DNA of 64,000 nucleotides from Cyanoderma ruficeps. Lineage: Eukaryota; Chordata; Aves; Passeriformes; Timaliidae. Positions within the stretch are counted from its first letter, which is position 1. Each line of letters starts with the position of its first letter. The notes under the pieces were generated by a model. It worked only from the letters and a program-made list of their open reading frames with translations. It was not told the origin of the DNA and made no database searches. Of the stretch, positions 1-11,700 are shown one piece after another. The stretch lies in assembly GCA_008694505.1 (NCBI GenBank), contig VZDJ01000056.1, forward strand, positions 10,615,589-10,679,588, read 5' to 3'. Made by a program: the position numbers and the translations under genes.

Positions 1-244
1 AAGGAGCCAGCCATGCTCTCCTTCCTGTGGATCAGGCTGGGAAGCTCCCCTGGCTGTTTTCCTGCCTGGAGCACAGCAGTCGTGAGCCAGACTCGCTCTG
101 CACTAGAGCTGTGCTCCTTTTAAACAGCTGAAAACACCTGGCTTTATAATAACTGAATAAATAACTGAGTAAATAACTGAAGAAGTAGCTGAAACCAACT
201 TGCTGTAGAGAAATCCCGCGGGAATGCTGAAGCAAAGGGTTAGT

Positions 245-451
245 CTGGAGGAAAGAAGGCTCCAGGGAAGGCTCGTTGCTCTCTCCAAACACCTGGAGGG
301 AGCTTGAGCCAGGCGGGGATGGGCTCTCCTGACATGACAACAGCCTCAGGCTGCACCAGGAGGGGTTTAGATTGGATTTCAAGGAAAATTAGTTCATTGA
401 AAAAGCAGAGAAACATTGGGAAGGGCTGCCCAGGGAAGTGGTGGAGTCACC
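245..451 (+). mobile_element. CR1 LINE fragment, part 1 (interrupted)
   Basis: The segment matches the CR1 3' region: a stretch like GGAGGAGAGGAGGCTC, then GGTTTAGATTGGAT, then GGCTGCCCAGGGAAGTGG and TGGAGTCACC. The match stops at 451, where an LTR begins, and resumes after it. Confidence 0.8.
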
Positions 452-877
452 TGTTGGTTTCATATCTTCTTTTCTCCGTGTTAGAGCCAGGATTAATACA
501 TGGGAGTCACAGTCTCGTGTTCGGACTCGGTGTTTATTAATTCTTATCTATTAATTCTTATCTATATTACAGCCTCATGAGTCATGAGCTCTTACTAACA
601 AGGTAGAGAAATGAGGTAAAATGGAGCACCTCTCTGTCTCTACAAGGTCCTTTCAAGGACAATCTGTCCAATTATGAAATGCCACCTAAATTATTTTTAC
701 TTTAAACCCAATTACTGACTACTTGAAGTCCGCAATTCAGACTCAAAACCACCCAAACCCACGGAGAAGAAGGTGAAGAAGAAGGACCCAGACAACACCC
801 CAAATCCTCCACATTGCCTCTCACACCCCCCACTATATACCAAACCCCAAAATTCTCAAGTTTCCAGAATTCCAACA
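452..877 (-). mobile_element. Solo LTR (endogenous retrovirus type) nested in a CR1
   Basis: The element starts TGTTGG and ends CCAACA, a perfect 6-bp inverted terminal pair of the TG...CA type. It is flanked by GTCACC (446-451) and GTCAGC (878-883), a 6-bp target duplication with one mismatch. On the minus strand there is a TATA-like GTATATAG (about 833-840) and an AATAAA followed by CACC (about 529-537), so the LTR is probably oriented opposite to CNTN6. No internal retroviral genes are present. A related element lies at 10725-11195. Confidence 0.78.
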
Positions 878-1010
878 GTCAGCTGCCCTGGAAGGCTTCA
901 AACCATGGGCAGATGTGGCAGCCCCTGCCATGGTTTAGTGAGCAGGTGGGAGGTTGGGCTTGATGATCTCGGAGGTCTCTTCCAGCCTGAATGATCCTGT
1001 GATTCTGTGC
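878..1010 (+). mobile_element. CR1 LINE fragment, part 2 (3' end)
   Basis: This continues the CR1 match broken at 451: CCCTGGAAGGCTTCAAACC, then ATGGTTTAGTGAGCAGG, then TTGATGATCTCGGAGGTCTC and the terminal GATCCTGTGATTCTG. Confidence 0.8.
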
Positions 1011-2519
1011 CAAGGTTTCTGGAGGAGACAGCACCTTTTAACAATTCAGGAAAAACAAACCCTTACAAATTCCCCGGGAAGGAATGGTATTAAACAACAT
1101 CTGAAATAACTTTTGGTCTTGTTGGAAAGGACAGTTAATAAAAGTGGTGGTGACAGTGGCTGTTGTCCAGAAAGATCTGGAATTTTTTACAACTTGAACC
1201 GAAATGGGGAAAAGCAGAATAAAATCTCAGTTTTGCTTTGCAGCCCTTTCACTGGTTAACAATATCTGACATGTCCCAGTCACTCTTGTTTGTAGGAAAT
1301 TGTTCAGAGAACTCACATTTCTCCCAAATCCTGGTTCTTCTCCCTTAGAGGGAAGTTGTGAACATCACAGACACACAGACTCAAAATGTAGAAATCAGAC
1401 CCAAACTTCCTGAATTATTAAGAAATTAATCCATTTTGTATTTGTGACTTGATTTCTTTGTTCAATAAACAAGGACTTGAACTTAAATAATTCAAGGTGT
1501 GAGCAAGTTACAGTCTCTGCTAAAAAGGAATAAATCCTTTGTAAGTCAGCACTGCAGTCAGGCAGAGACCTTGGAGACTGGAAACAAGGACTTGTAATTT
1601 CCATGAAAGTTGTGTTTTCAGTTGCTGTCGACGTTACTTCCAGTGGAAGAGAAGTCAGCATTTAGCCACAGCTTCTGTAAAAAGCTCAAAACTGAATTCC
1701 TTAGAAAAAGCAACTTACTTCAGTTTGCAGAAACAGCAAACAACTGTGAAATCCATGACTATTAATATTTCAAAGTGTTCTGGTGACATAATAGATCATG
1801 AAAGTGAGGCTCCTTTGGTTTGTGATATTACCAGAAATCCAAGATGTATTTATAGCTGCCTTCACACTTCAGTGTTTTGTGTTGTATGGGATACATGGAT
1901 CCAAATATAGACAAAAATGATAAAAAGCTTCAAAAACATGAAAACAGAAATATTCCTTTTTTGTCTCTATCTTCTTCCAGCCTCAATGTTTTGTTCTTTC
2001 CTCTCTTCACAATTCTCTGTCTGCTCTCTTCTACCTTGGCTCCCGTTTTTTTATATTTAGATTTATTGGTATTTTTAGATCTTTTGAAATCTTGGCCAGT
2101 ATTTCCTATTTCGGGGTATGAAAATACCTTCAGTGCTACAGGGGATTTGTGTGGTGGGAGAACCAGTCAATAATTCAGTACTTCTGTGGTGTTTATTTGG
2201 ACTTGCAAAGTCATTGCTTCAGTGTCACAGGCTTTAAAAACAGGTTTGAGCCCCAACTGAGAGTTACTAAGGGGAAAATACAAATTGGCCCAAGGAAAAA
2301 TCATACAACTGACTGAGGATTTCATCCCATTTTGGACCTGTGCTCCTAAATAAATTGGACATGCTATCAAATCTCAGTCTTACATGAACCTCTGTATGTC
2401 ATGCTTAGAAATTACTCCTTTTTAAAAAATACTGCTACTCTCAAGAAAGGATTTTACATTCTTTTGCCTCTGCTGTAACCAATTCTGTCTCTTTTTCTCC
2501 AACAAATACAATTCTTTAG

Positions 2520-2704
2520 TCCTGTCCCAAGTATTAGCTGGAAGAGGTCTGATGGAAAGCCCTTGGCCAGGAAAATCCAACACAACAGGAGCAGAGGAGT
2601 TCTGGAAATCCCCAATGTTGAGCAGGAGGACGAAGGTTCCTACGAGTGCACGGCAGGAAACACTCGAGGAACAAACATTGCCAGAGGTCAATTGTCTGTC
2701 TATG
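2520..2704 (+). CDS. CNTN6: CNTN6 exon: second half of Ig domain 3
   Basis: The acceptor AG ends at 2519 and the donor GTAAGC starts at 2705. The first base completes a split codon (probably Asn of a GNPVP motif) and the last base starts the next codon, so the exon ends in phase 1. It encodes [14 protein letters not shown] (the Ig core tryptophan), [16 protein letters not shown] (the D-x-G-x-Y-x-C motif with the second Ig cysteine) and ARGQLSVY at the strand-G end. NRS is a possible N-glycosylation site. The first half of Ig3 is in an exon upstream of the window. Confidence 0.93.
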
Positions 2705-5700
2705 GTAAGCAGATGAATTGAATTTTGGTTTTTAAGGGAGAGCAGGGTGGTGTCCTGTTGTACGGTGCAGATGAAGTCTCTCAGCCCTTTCCTGGAGGTA
2801 GAAGGTGCAGGTTGGGTTAAAAGCTGATTGGGGGCTCTCAGTGACCTTCCCTGAGTTACAGCCTCAGCAAATAAAGGTATTTTACATCAAAGCTCGGATT
2901 GGAAATGTGGGAAGTGGGAAATGTTGAGGAAAGGCAGAGAGGAATCCCTGTACATTTGGGTACAGGGAGGCATCAGTGTCCAGCAGCTGATGCAGAGCAG
3001 GGAAGGGTTCAGGAGCCTTTGCTCTCGTTTGGATTTCACCTCCTCTGCTGACATTAAAAAAAAATAAAAAATTGCTGAAATTCCTATTAAACAGATCTGT
3101 CTGCAGATAGAGGAACAAGCTCAGGGACAGCTTTCCCAGTCAGGACAGCACGCTGGAAAAGTGTGAGAGGTGACCACAAATAAACAATCGAGTTTCCAAT
3201 AGTAGAGGTCAACAGAAAGTACAAAGCAAGAAGAACTCATCCCATTCCTCCCTCTCCTTCCAGCCTGGCTGAAAGTGGAGAATAATCTGGGAATCTTCTC
3301 CCTTTCCTTGTCCCTCCCCGTGTGCATTGGTCCCCTGCAGTCCCAGTCACATGGGACGGTCCCTCGTAGCCAGGGTGAATTTGTCTCTTTAGTGGAATTG
3401 TTAACACCCAGGGAAGGCAACAGATTTTGACAGGAATAAGAGGAGAGATCTTTTCTTTACCTCATAAATCTTTCAAAGGAGAAAGCTAAAAAATAAAATA
3501 AAAAAAGAAACATAACAGCAAGGGGAAAAAAAAATCACAGCAAGTGAGACTGAGCCTCCAGTTAACATCTGTTGAGAAGACTCTGGCAAGTATTTTCCTT
3601 TTTTTTTTTTTAGGTAAATCTCTTCTAATGAAGAGATGCAGGCTTTGCTGATAAGCTACCAGGCTCCTGCAGCCATGGCTAATATCAAGATACATGCCAG
3701 GAATAGAACAGGCTGCTGCTGGTTTAAATATTTCATCATTTCCTTGCTTTCAGGGGGTAGTTTTTGCTCTCACTGCTCACTAATTTTTTTCCCCCACGTC
3801 AATCAAGCAGTTCCATTAAAATGAAGTTCAGTAGATTACCTGGCCGTGATTGATAACAGCACAGGCAATTATAAAATTACGATCAGTTAATTCAATCTAA
3901 AACAATGTGCTTATTAACTGTGCTTTGTACATTAATTAATAGCTGTTCACAGTGCAGTGTATAAACAGCACTCATGGAGCCTGGGCGTGAGGGTTTTTTT
4001 GTCATATGAGGAGTGTGCTGGTGAATTATCTCTGTAATTGATTTCCTCTTGCTCCTTTTCTGCTCTCTGAGCGTTTTCCTCTGGAGGAAGGTCGTCTCCA
4101 AAAAAATTGGGATTCTTTCCTGGACGCTGCTTTGTGTGTGATCCCTCCAGCCCATGATCCAGGAAAAATCAGATGTAATTAGAAGTGCTTTTAAGCAGGG
4201 TGACCCTCATCCTTACAGGAACTTTGAGCACCTAAAGGGGCTCCAGGAGAGCTGGAGAGGGACTGGGGATGAGGGATGGAGGGACAGGACACAGGGAATG
4301 GATCCCAGTGCCAGAGGGCAGGGCTGGATGGGATTTTGGGAGCAATCATTCCCTATGAAGGTGACGAGGCCCTGGGATGGAATTCCCAGAGCAGCTGTGG
4401 CTGCCCCGGGATCCCTGGCAGTGCCCAAGGCCAGGCTGGGACAGTGGAAAGTGTCCCTGCCCGTGGAATGAGGTGTTATTTATTCTCCCCAGGTCTCACC
4501 TCCGCCTCTGTCTGTCACCTTTCCCAAGGGAATTCCTGCTCTGCTCAGTCCTTGAGGCTCACTTGGTTACAGAGCTCCTGGGTGATTCCTGCAAATTCTG
4601 CTTTTACACCTCAGAGAATTTCCCTAGAGGAAGATTTTGCAGAAATTTGGTGTCTTGGTGCTTTCAACACACGTATCCTGAATTTCAGCCATCTAAAAAT
4701 CACCATTTTTGCTCCAAAAATGGATAAAATCTCAACCAAACTCCCCACCCATGAACCACTTGGCTTCTAACATTTTCCCAAACCTTGCCCCAAAGTTTCG
4801 CGCCAGGGAATTGTTGTACACGATTCACTTGCAGCATAATAAAAACGTGTTGAAGAGATATTAATTAGCCCGGCTCAGTTCATTAATTAATGGCAGCATA
4901 CCTCAAGCAAAATCACTTTTCTCCTGCTTAAAATGCTTTTCATATTCTTTTCAGCACCCCCTGAATGGGATAAAAAAATCCAAAATGCATTTCTGTCTCT
5001 CTATGACAGTTTATTTTGGGAATGTAAGGCAAGAGGAAAACCAAGCCCTTCCTACAGCTGGTTAAAAAATGGCCAGCCCCTCGTGTCAGAGGTAAGATTC
5101 CTGTCTCCTTTGATGTCTTCCTCATTTTTTGTTGGTTTTTTTTTCCTTTTTCTCCATTATTTACTCATTATATTAATTTCACAATAAATTCATTCAGTTT
5201 CAAAAAAATAGGTAAATATTAATATATCAAAATAAATAGAATAGCACGAACTCTTTGAAACACAGGGCCTCAATGCTTGGGCTTCATCTTTATTGGAAAC
5301 GTGTGAAATTGGAGTTTACAGAGAGAGAAAAACGCCAATTTCTTTATGTGAGTTATCTAATTGCTGCCAGACATGGCTGTAGGTATAGAAGGGCTTAAAA
5401 TATGGATTATAATTGGGGAAAGAAACACTAAATACATTTGTCAACATAATTTGCAGTTTGGGGAACAGGTAAAATGCCAAAGGACTGGCAGAGGGGTCCA
5501 GAGCTGGAATTGCAAAATGCTCAGCGTTGAGTTGCACTTTTCTTCTGTTTCTGCTCCAAATCAGTAGCTGGGTGCACCTTTGGTCTGGCGCAGAGTGGCT
5601 GCTCTCCTGCTGAGTCAATCCTCTACCTTAATTAATCAGTCAGCTCTGAAAATCAGCTAATTTTGAGGGTAATATTTTCTGTGCTTTGCAGAAGGATAAT

Positions 5701-8700
5701 CCAAAGGAAGCCACGTAAAAGGAAGAGCTGGAAAAGTGCAAAATGTCACTGAAAAGAACCAAGTGGAAAGGGAAGTAGGAGTGCAGGAGGAGGGGGGAAG
5801 TTTGGAGCTCAAACCCTTGAGGACCACCATCAGATCCTTCATCAGGCAGGTCTTGGAGAGCTTCCAGGCACAATCCCTGCATTCCCATGCTGGCCAAGCT
5901 CTGGCACATCCATCCTCCAGCCTTCAGCTGGTGGCAGCCTCATGCAGAATGACTTCTGTGATGAGAAGCTCTTTGCATTCTGCTGAGGCCAAATTTTCCC
6001 TTTTATTTGTTTTTCTGGAGCATCCATCCAGCCTCTCTGGGGCTCATCTGCGAGGCGTTTTCACTTGGATGGAAAAAAAAAATAATACTGTGATTAATTC
6101 CTGCCTAGCAAGAGCACATACAAGAGAATTTCTAAAACATATGGGCTAAATTCACACCTGCTGGGTTGCAGAACCAGCATTTATTTGATTTAGTTGTACT
6201 TATTTAAAGTAGCTGGAGTGGGGTCCAATCTTCCATGTAATTTTCTGCTGGATCAGTCCTGAACAGCCCCAACCTGCATCTGGGGGAAAATAGCCAGAAT
6301 TTACCTGGGCTGCAATTTTCCCTCAACCTGCTCGTTGCAGTCATTGTCACCTTCTTGTGAGCAGGATTATCTTGTTTCTCTCCCTTTGAAGGCAGCAATA
6401 TTTAGAGTCTGTCACTCTTCAATTGCGCCGTTTCAATAAAGAGGAACGAAGCTCTCGACAGACGCATTTTCAGCCGGCGTTTTCACAGTACTTACAGTGT
6501 GCTGTAAATGCAATTCTTCAGGCAACAAAGTGCTGGATGTTATTGCTCAACGGACAGAACGGACACTTTGGAGGGGAAAGTACAAGGGAGATGTAATAAA
6601 ATATTCAGTTTGTCGCAGCACCCCGCGTGTGTCGGAATTCTCCCAGGAAGAATAACATCCGGATGCTTTTCACCCTGGGGCTGATCCTGATTGTCTCCCC
6701 TTTGTCAAACCTCCCTGCCTGACCACCTGGCTGGTCACGGCAGCATCCTCCCTGCCCCTGTACACGGTGTGCTTTATTCTTCCCTTTGTCTGCACAGCTC
6801 CAAAGGGCCGGCAGGGAACGGCGGGGAATTCGGGCTAAGGATGGAACGCAGGAGCCTTGCTTCCGAGAGGGGTTTTTGTATTCAAAGGGTGTTTGTAAAA
6901 ATAGAATGCACTGAGAGGATAGCAAACAGCCTGGAGGTAAAACTAAGTATGCAAAAGATATCTGTAGCGAGAGCCTCAGAAAAAAAAAATTATCAGCAGC
7001 TGAGTAATGTAATGTTGTTAATTAGTTTGCCACACACCAGCCTTGCAGCCCCAGGCTGTGCTCTCATCACATTTCCAAGCTAAACAAGCTTGGGCTGGGT
7101 CAGTTGGTGGTTGAAAGACCTCCAAGGAAAAGCTGGGCTGGTGGAAAACATTCCCTGGGTGTGTGTGCTGACCCCAGAACCCCCCGAGCCCTGGGCTGAT
7201 CCCAGCAGGAAAGGGGATTCTGCCCCTCCCAGGTGAGACCCCACCTGCAGAGCTGCCCCAGCCCTGGGCCCTGCACAGGGAGCACCTGGAGCTGCTGGAG
7301 AGAGCCCAGAGGAGGCTCCAGGATGAGCAGAGGGATGGAGCAGCTCTGCTGGGAGGAAAGGCTGGCACAGCTGGGATTGTTCACCTGGACAGGAGAAGCT
7401 TTGGGGTCACCTCACTGTGGCCTTGGAGGGCCTGAAAGAAAGATGGAGAGAAAGTATTTCCAAGGGCCTGGAGGGACAGGACAAGGGGGAGCGGCTTCAA
7501 ACTGACAAAGGGCAGGGTGAGATGGGATATTGGGAAGGAATTCCTTCCTGTGAGGGTGGGCAGGCCCTGGCACAGGTGCCCAGAGCAGCTGTGGCTGCCC
7601 CTGGATCCCTGGCAGTGCCCAAGGCCAGGTTGGACAGGACTTGGACAACCTGGGACAGTGGGAGGTGTCCCTGCCATGGCAGGGGGGTGGAAGGGGATGA
7701 ACTTTACGATCCCTCCAACTCAACCCACTCTGGGATTCTCTGACAGATGTTTGGCACTTCCCAAATACATTTGAGATGCTTGTTCATCAGACACTGGAGT
7801 GCATCCCCTGACTGTGCACTCCAAACTCTCCCATTCCTGCTCCAGAGGCAGGAGAGCCAGGCTGAATGAGTAGCAGCATCCTCCCAGTGATATCTGTTGT
7901 TCAAGCTTGCACTTGGTGATGGGATTTATATTCCCCGTGGGTATCTTCCAAACTCATCTGTTTGGAGGAATGTTTTTTTTTTTCCTTCCTCCTCAGTGCT
8001 CCACTTTGCAGTGCAGCTATTATTGTCTCCAGAGGGTAGTAATTGTAAAATCACAAGATATTTAGCTTTAAGTTATGATTGCAGCATGAAACAGGCTTTT
8101 TTTCCCCCTGTTTTCCAAAGCAGAGCAAGTAAAACTTCTTTTAATACACCAAATTTCAAGCTCTGCTCCAAATTTCCCCACTGTGCAACTTCCTCTATTT
8201 CAGCAGAATTGCTGGAGAAAGTTGGTGTGTGTAGAAATCCAGGCCTGGAGGAGAACGCTCTCCCTGTGCTCTGAGCAGCTGCCTGGGGCTTTCCAAGTGG
8301 AATCTAAGTGTTGTTTTTCAGTGGAGCTTTTCCTGTGGCTCATTTTTCTGTGATTTGGAACGTGATGATGTTCAAAATGTTCCTGTTATTGGAGCACCTC
8401 TGTCTCCTGTGGAGCTTTTCTGATCACCTGGGATTATCACCATCAGATTTATCTGATGGGGTGATGGAATGATGTCTCACCAGCCAGGGATGAGGTGCTG
8501 CTTGCCAAGATCCAGGTGGAAGATGCTCCAGGCCCCCAGTGTGGAGCATCCCTACCTGCCCTGTGGTAGCTCCTTCTGTGTCACCTCCATGGAGAAGGAT
8601 AACCACAGATTCCCAGCTCAGCAGTGCAGGGAAACACCTGGAAAACTTGGACAAACCTGCCCAAAAGCCACTGCTGCAACTTGTGCCTGGATTTCCTGAA

Positions 8701-11700
8701 AAGCTGGAAGAGCTCAGAGGGCTGGAAATAAAACTACCACCACCACGGAGGGAGGTGCACACCCCATTTCTGATGTATCCATCCTCATTGCTGCCAAGAA
8801 AACAACATTTCTGCTTCTGAATCCTGATCAGGTGCATCAGTGTGATGCTAAAAAACCTTTTATTTGTTCACTCGTCGGCTCTGTCGATGTTTTTCCTTGT
8901 TTTTTTTCTCTTATCAGGAAAGAATCCAAATAGAAAATGGGACTCTCCTCATCCCCATGCTGAATCTGTCAGACTCAGGCCTCTATCAGTGCGTGGCAGA
9001 AAATAAATATGACACCATTTATGCCAATGCTGAGCTGAGGGTGATTGGTAAGTAAATGTCACTAAATGCGCAGGTACAAGTGAAAAGGACACTCGTTGGA
9101 AAAAAAAAATTGAATTTAATGAAACCTGGCAGTTCAAACCTGGTATTTCTTTGCTTTTCACCCACATGGAAATGTGGGGGTTTTTTTAGTTTAATTTCAT
9201 GGCTTGTTTGGGGGAAGAATCTAATCCATGTGTGGTCTTTTTTTTATTATCACATATACACCAGTTTAATGAATGTTCTTTCTCGCTCAGTTTGAGTTAT
9301 TAATAGTTATTCTGCAGGTTTTTAAAGTTAGTTCAGAAAGCAGGGGAAAGAGTTGGAGCTATAAACAAAGAGCATGTGGCAAATATGGCCATAAACAAAT
9401 ATCAGGGAAAAAAGAATCTCATTAATGATAACCACAGATGAACATGAATGGAATTTGCTTATATATTGTAAAAGTATTCTGTTCTAGACTTCAAAATGTT
9501 GAGTTTTCTCAACAGCCAAATATCAGTGAAACCAGCAAAACACAGACTTCAGGAGCACCCAGTCTTGTGTTTTCTCCTTCTCCACGAGTGAATTTTCACA
9601 TAGGCTGGTGGAAAAAAACCCACATTTTCAGCAAACAGAGTAGGTCTGTGAAAAGAAAGCCAGAGTAGCACTGTGCTTGTGACAGAATGCTCTCTGTAGA
9701 TGAATGTGGCTGGATCAGGAGTGTGAGGTTTATCCTGCTCAGGAATCTCGTCCTCCATCACGGAGAGACCAGTTCTCCCAGTCTCCAGATTTCCTCAGGA
9801 AAGTTTGTCAGAGCACACAGTTCTAGGTAGACAGCTTTAGAAACAGAATTAGAATTCTTTGGTACTTAGATACATTTTTAATGTTGGATTTAGATTTCCT
9901 TTTGCAGAAATCTAAAAACCAAAACAATTACTGGATTCTCTGGCTGAACTCCAAGAGAAGAATTTGCCAAGTTCATTTCGTGACGTCTCCTCTTCCTTCT
10001 CTCTTTTTAGCTGCAGCCCCCGATTTTTCCAGAAATCCCGTGAAGAAGCTGTCTGTTGTACAAGTTGGAGGGGAAGTTACAATCAGTTGTAAACCCAGTG
10101 CTTCTCCCAGAGCTGTTGTTTCCTGGAGAAAGGGCTCGGAGCTTCTGCGCCAGAACAAAAGGTACGGGCGGCCACCAGCCACCAGGCCGCCGAATATTCT
10201 CTGTTTTAACAACGTTTAAAGCTCACTGAAGCCCGGCTGGCTCAGGATTGCTTTTGGCAGTTTGATGATTTCAATGATTTGAAGCTCCTTGATGGAAATG
10301 CCAGAGGCCTCTCTGTCTTTAGGGTGTTTACCGTGGAGTTCCGCGGGTACAAAGCGCCATGAGCGCAGAGCCGGCGCGAATCCACGCGGGCCATCGTGTG
10401 ATCCATACGTTCGTGCTCATCGTCACTTAACTCATGGCCAGCCACGGAGCTGGAGGGAATCAGCTTCGCCAGGAGACAGCACTGGAGGCCCAGGATGTGC
10501 CCCCAGGCTGAGGTGTAATTGCTGTGCAGCTGTACAGGCTGTACAATCACCCCTGGCACAACCAACCCGCCGCTCGCGTTTAGGCCAAATTGAGTCTGGT
10601 CTGGGTCAGGTGGGGTTTGCTGAGGACCGATTCCTCATCTCTGAGCTGCCAGGAAGCATCTACTATTATTATTATTATATTTCAGTGTCCTCAGGCACAG
10701 GGTGGGATGGTTGTGGTGGACAATTGTGACGGTTCTGGCTTCCTTTTCTCTGCCAAGGTCGGGATTAATGCACGGGAGTCGCAGTTGGTGTTCGGACTTG
10801 GATGTTTATTAATTCTTATTATTTACAGACTCATGAGCTGTGAGCTCTAACTAGCAAGTTACAGAAATGAGGTAAAATGGAACGCCTCTAACTCTTTCCA
10901 AGGTTATTTAAGCGCTAATATTACCCAATAACGAGGTGACGCTTATATTATTTGTATTTCTGACCCAATAATGACCACCCAAGGCCTGCAATATGGACCT
11001 GTTTCACCCAGTTACAGAAAACCACCCAAACCCATGAAGAAGAAGGAAGAAGAAGGTGAAAAAGGACGTAGACAACGCCCAAAGTCCTCCATCTTGCTAT
11101 TATTACTAAATACATTATTTCTAAATCCACACTACATCCATCTATTACTAAATACTAAAATCCCAAATCTAAGTTTTTCACCCTGCGAGGTCACACAATT
11201 CTATCCAAACTACACAGCCACAACTCCCATGCCATCACTCAATTTTGGAAGCCTGTTCCACAGCCTCTGGTGTAATGTAGTGCCTGCCTGAGGGTCAGAG
11301 CCCTTTAGAACAGAAAGCCTGAAATTTTCAGCCTCCAGGGTTCCAACAGACAATCCCGTGATCCCTCTGGGTCCCTTCCAGCTCAGGCTTTTCCACAACT
11401 CTATCATTCCACACTAATGGCAATTAAATGGTGGAATCCTGAAACCAAAGGGTCTTACTGACAGAAAGGAGGGATATTGAATGCAACATACAGCCCCGAG
11501 GATATTTCCATACACAAATGGAGACAGATGGATGAAATGGGCAGCAGTGTCTTCAGAAGTGCTGGGAATGTCTGAGAGTCCTTCTCGGCATCTCTTTCAG
11601 TTCACAAATGTAACAGCGACCCTCTTTTGTCACATTCTGTTGTCAGAAATCCACAATCAGTAATTCATAAAGCTCTGGCAACGGAACACCAGATTTTTCA

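Larger units (their letters stand above)
1..2519 (+). other. CNTN6: CNTN6 intron within Ig domain 3 (3' part)
   Basis: Non-coding. It contains a CR1 (about 245-1010) split by a solo LTR (452-877). From 1010 to 2519 the sequence is AT-rich and repeat-poor; no exon encoding the first half of Ig3 is visible, so that exon must lie upstream. Confidence 0.8.
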
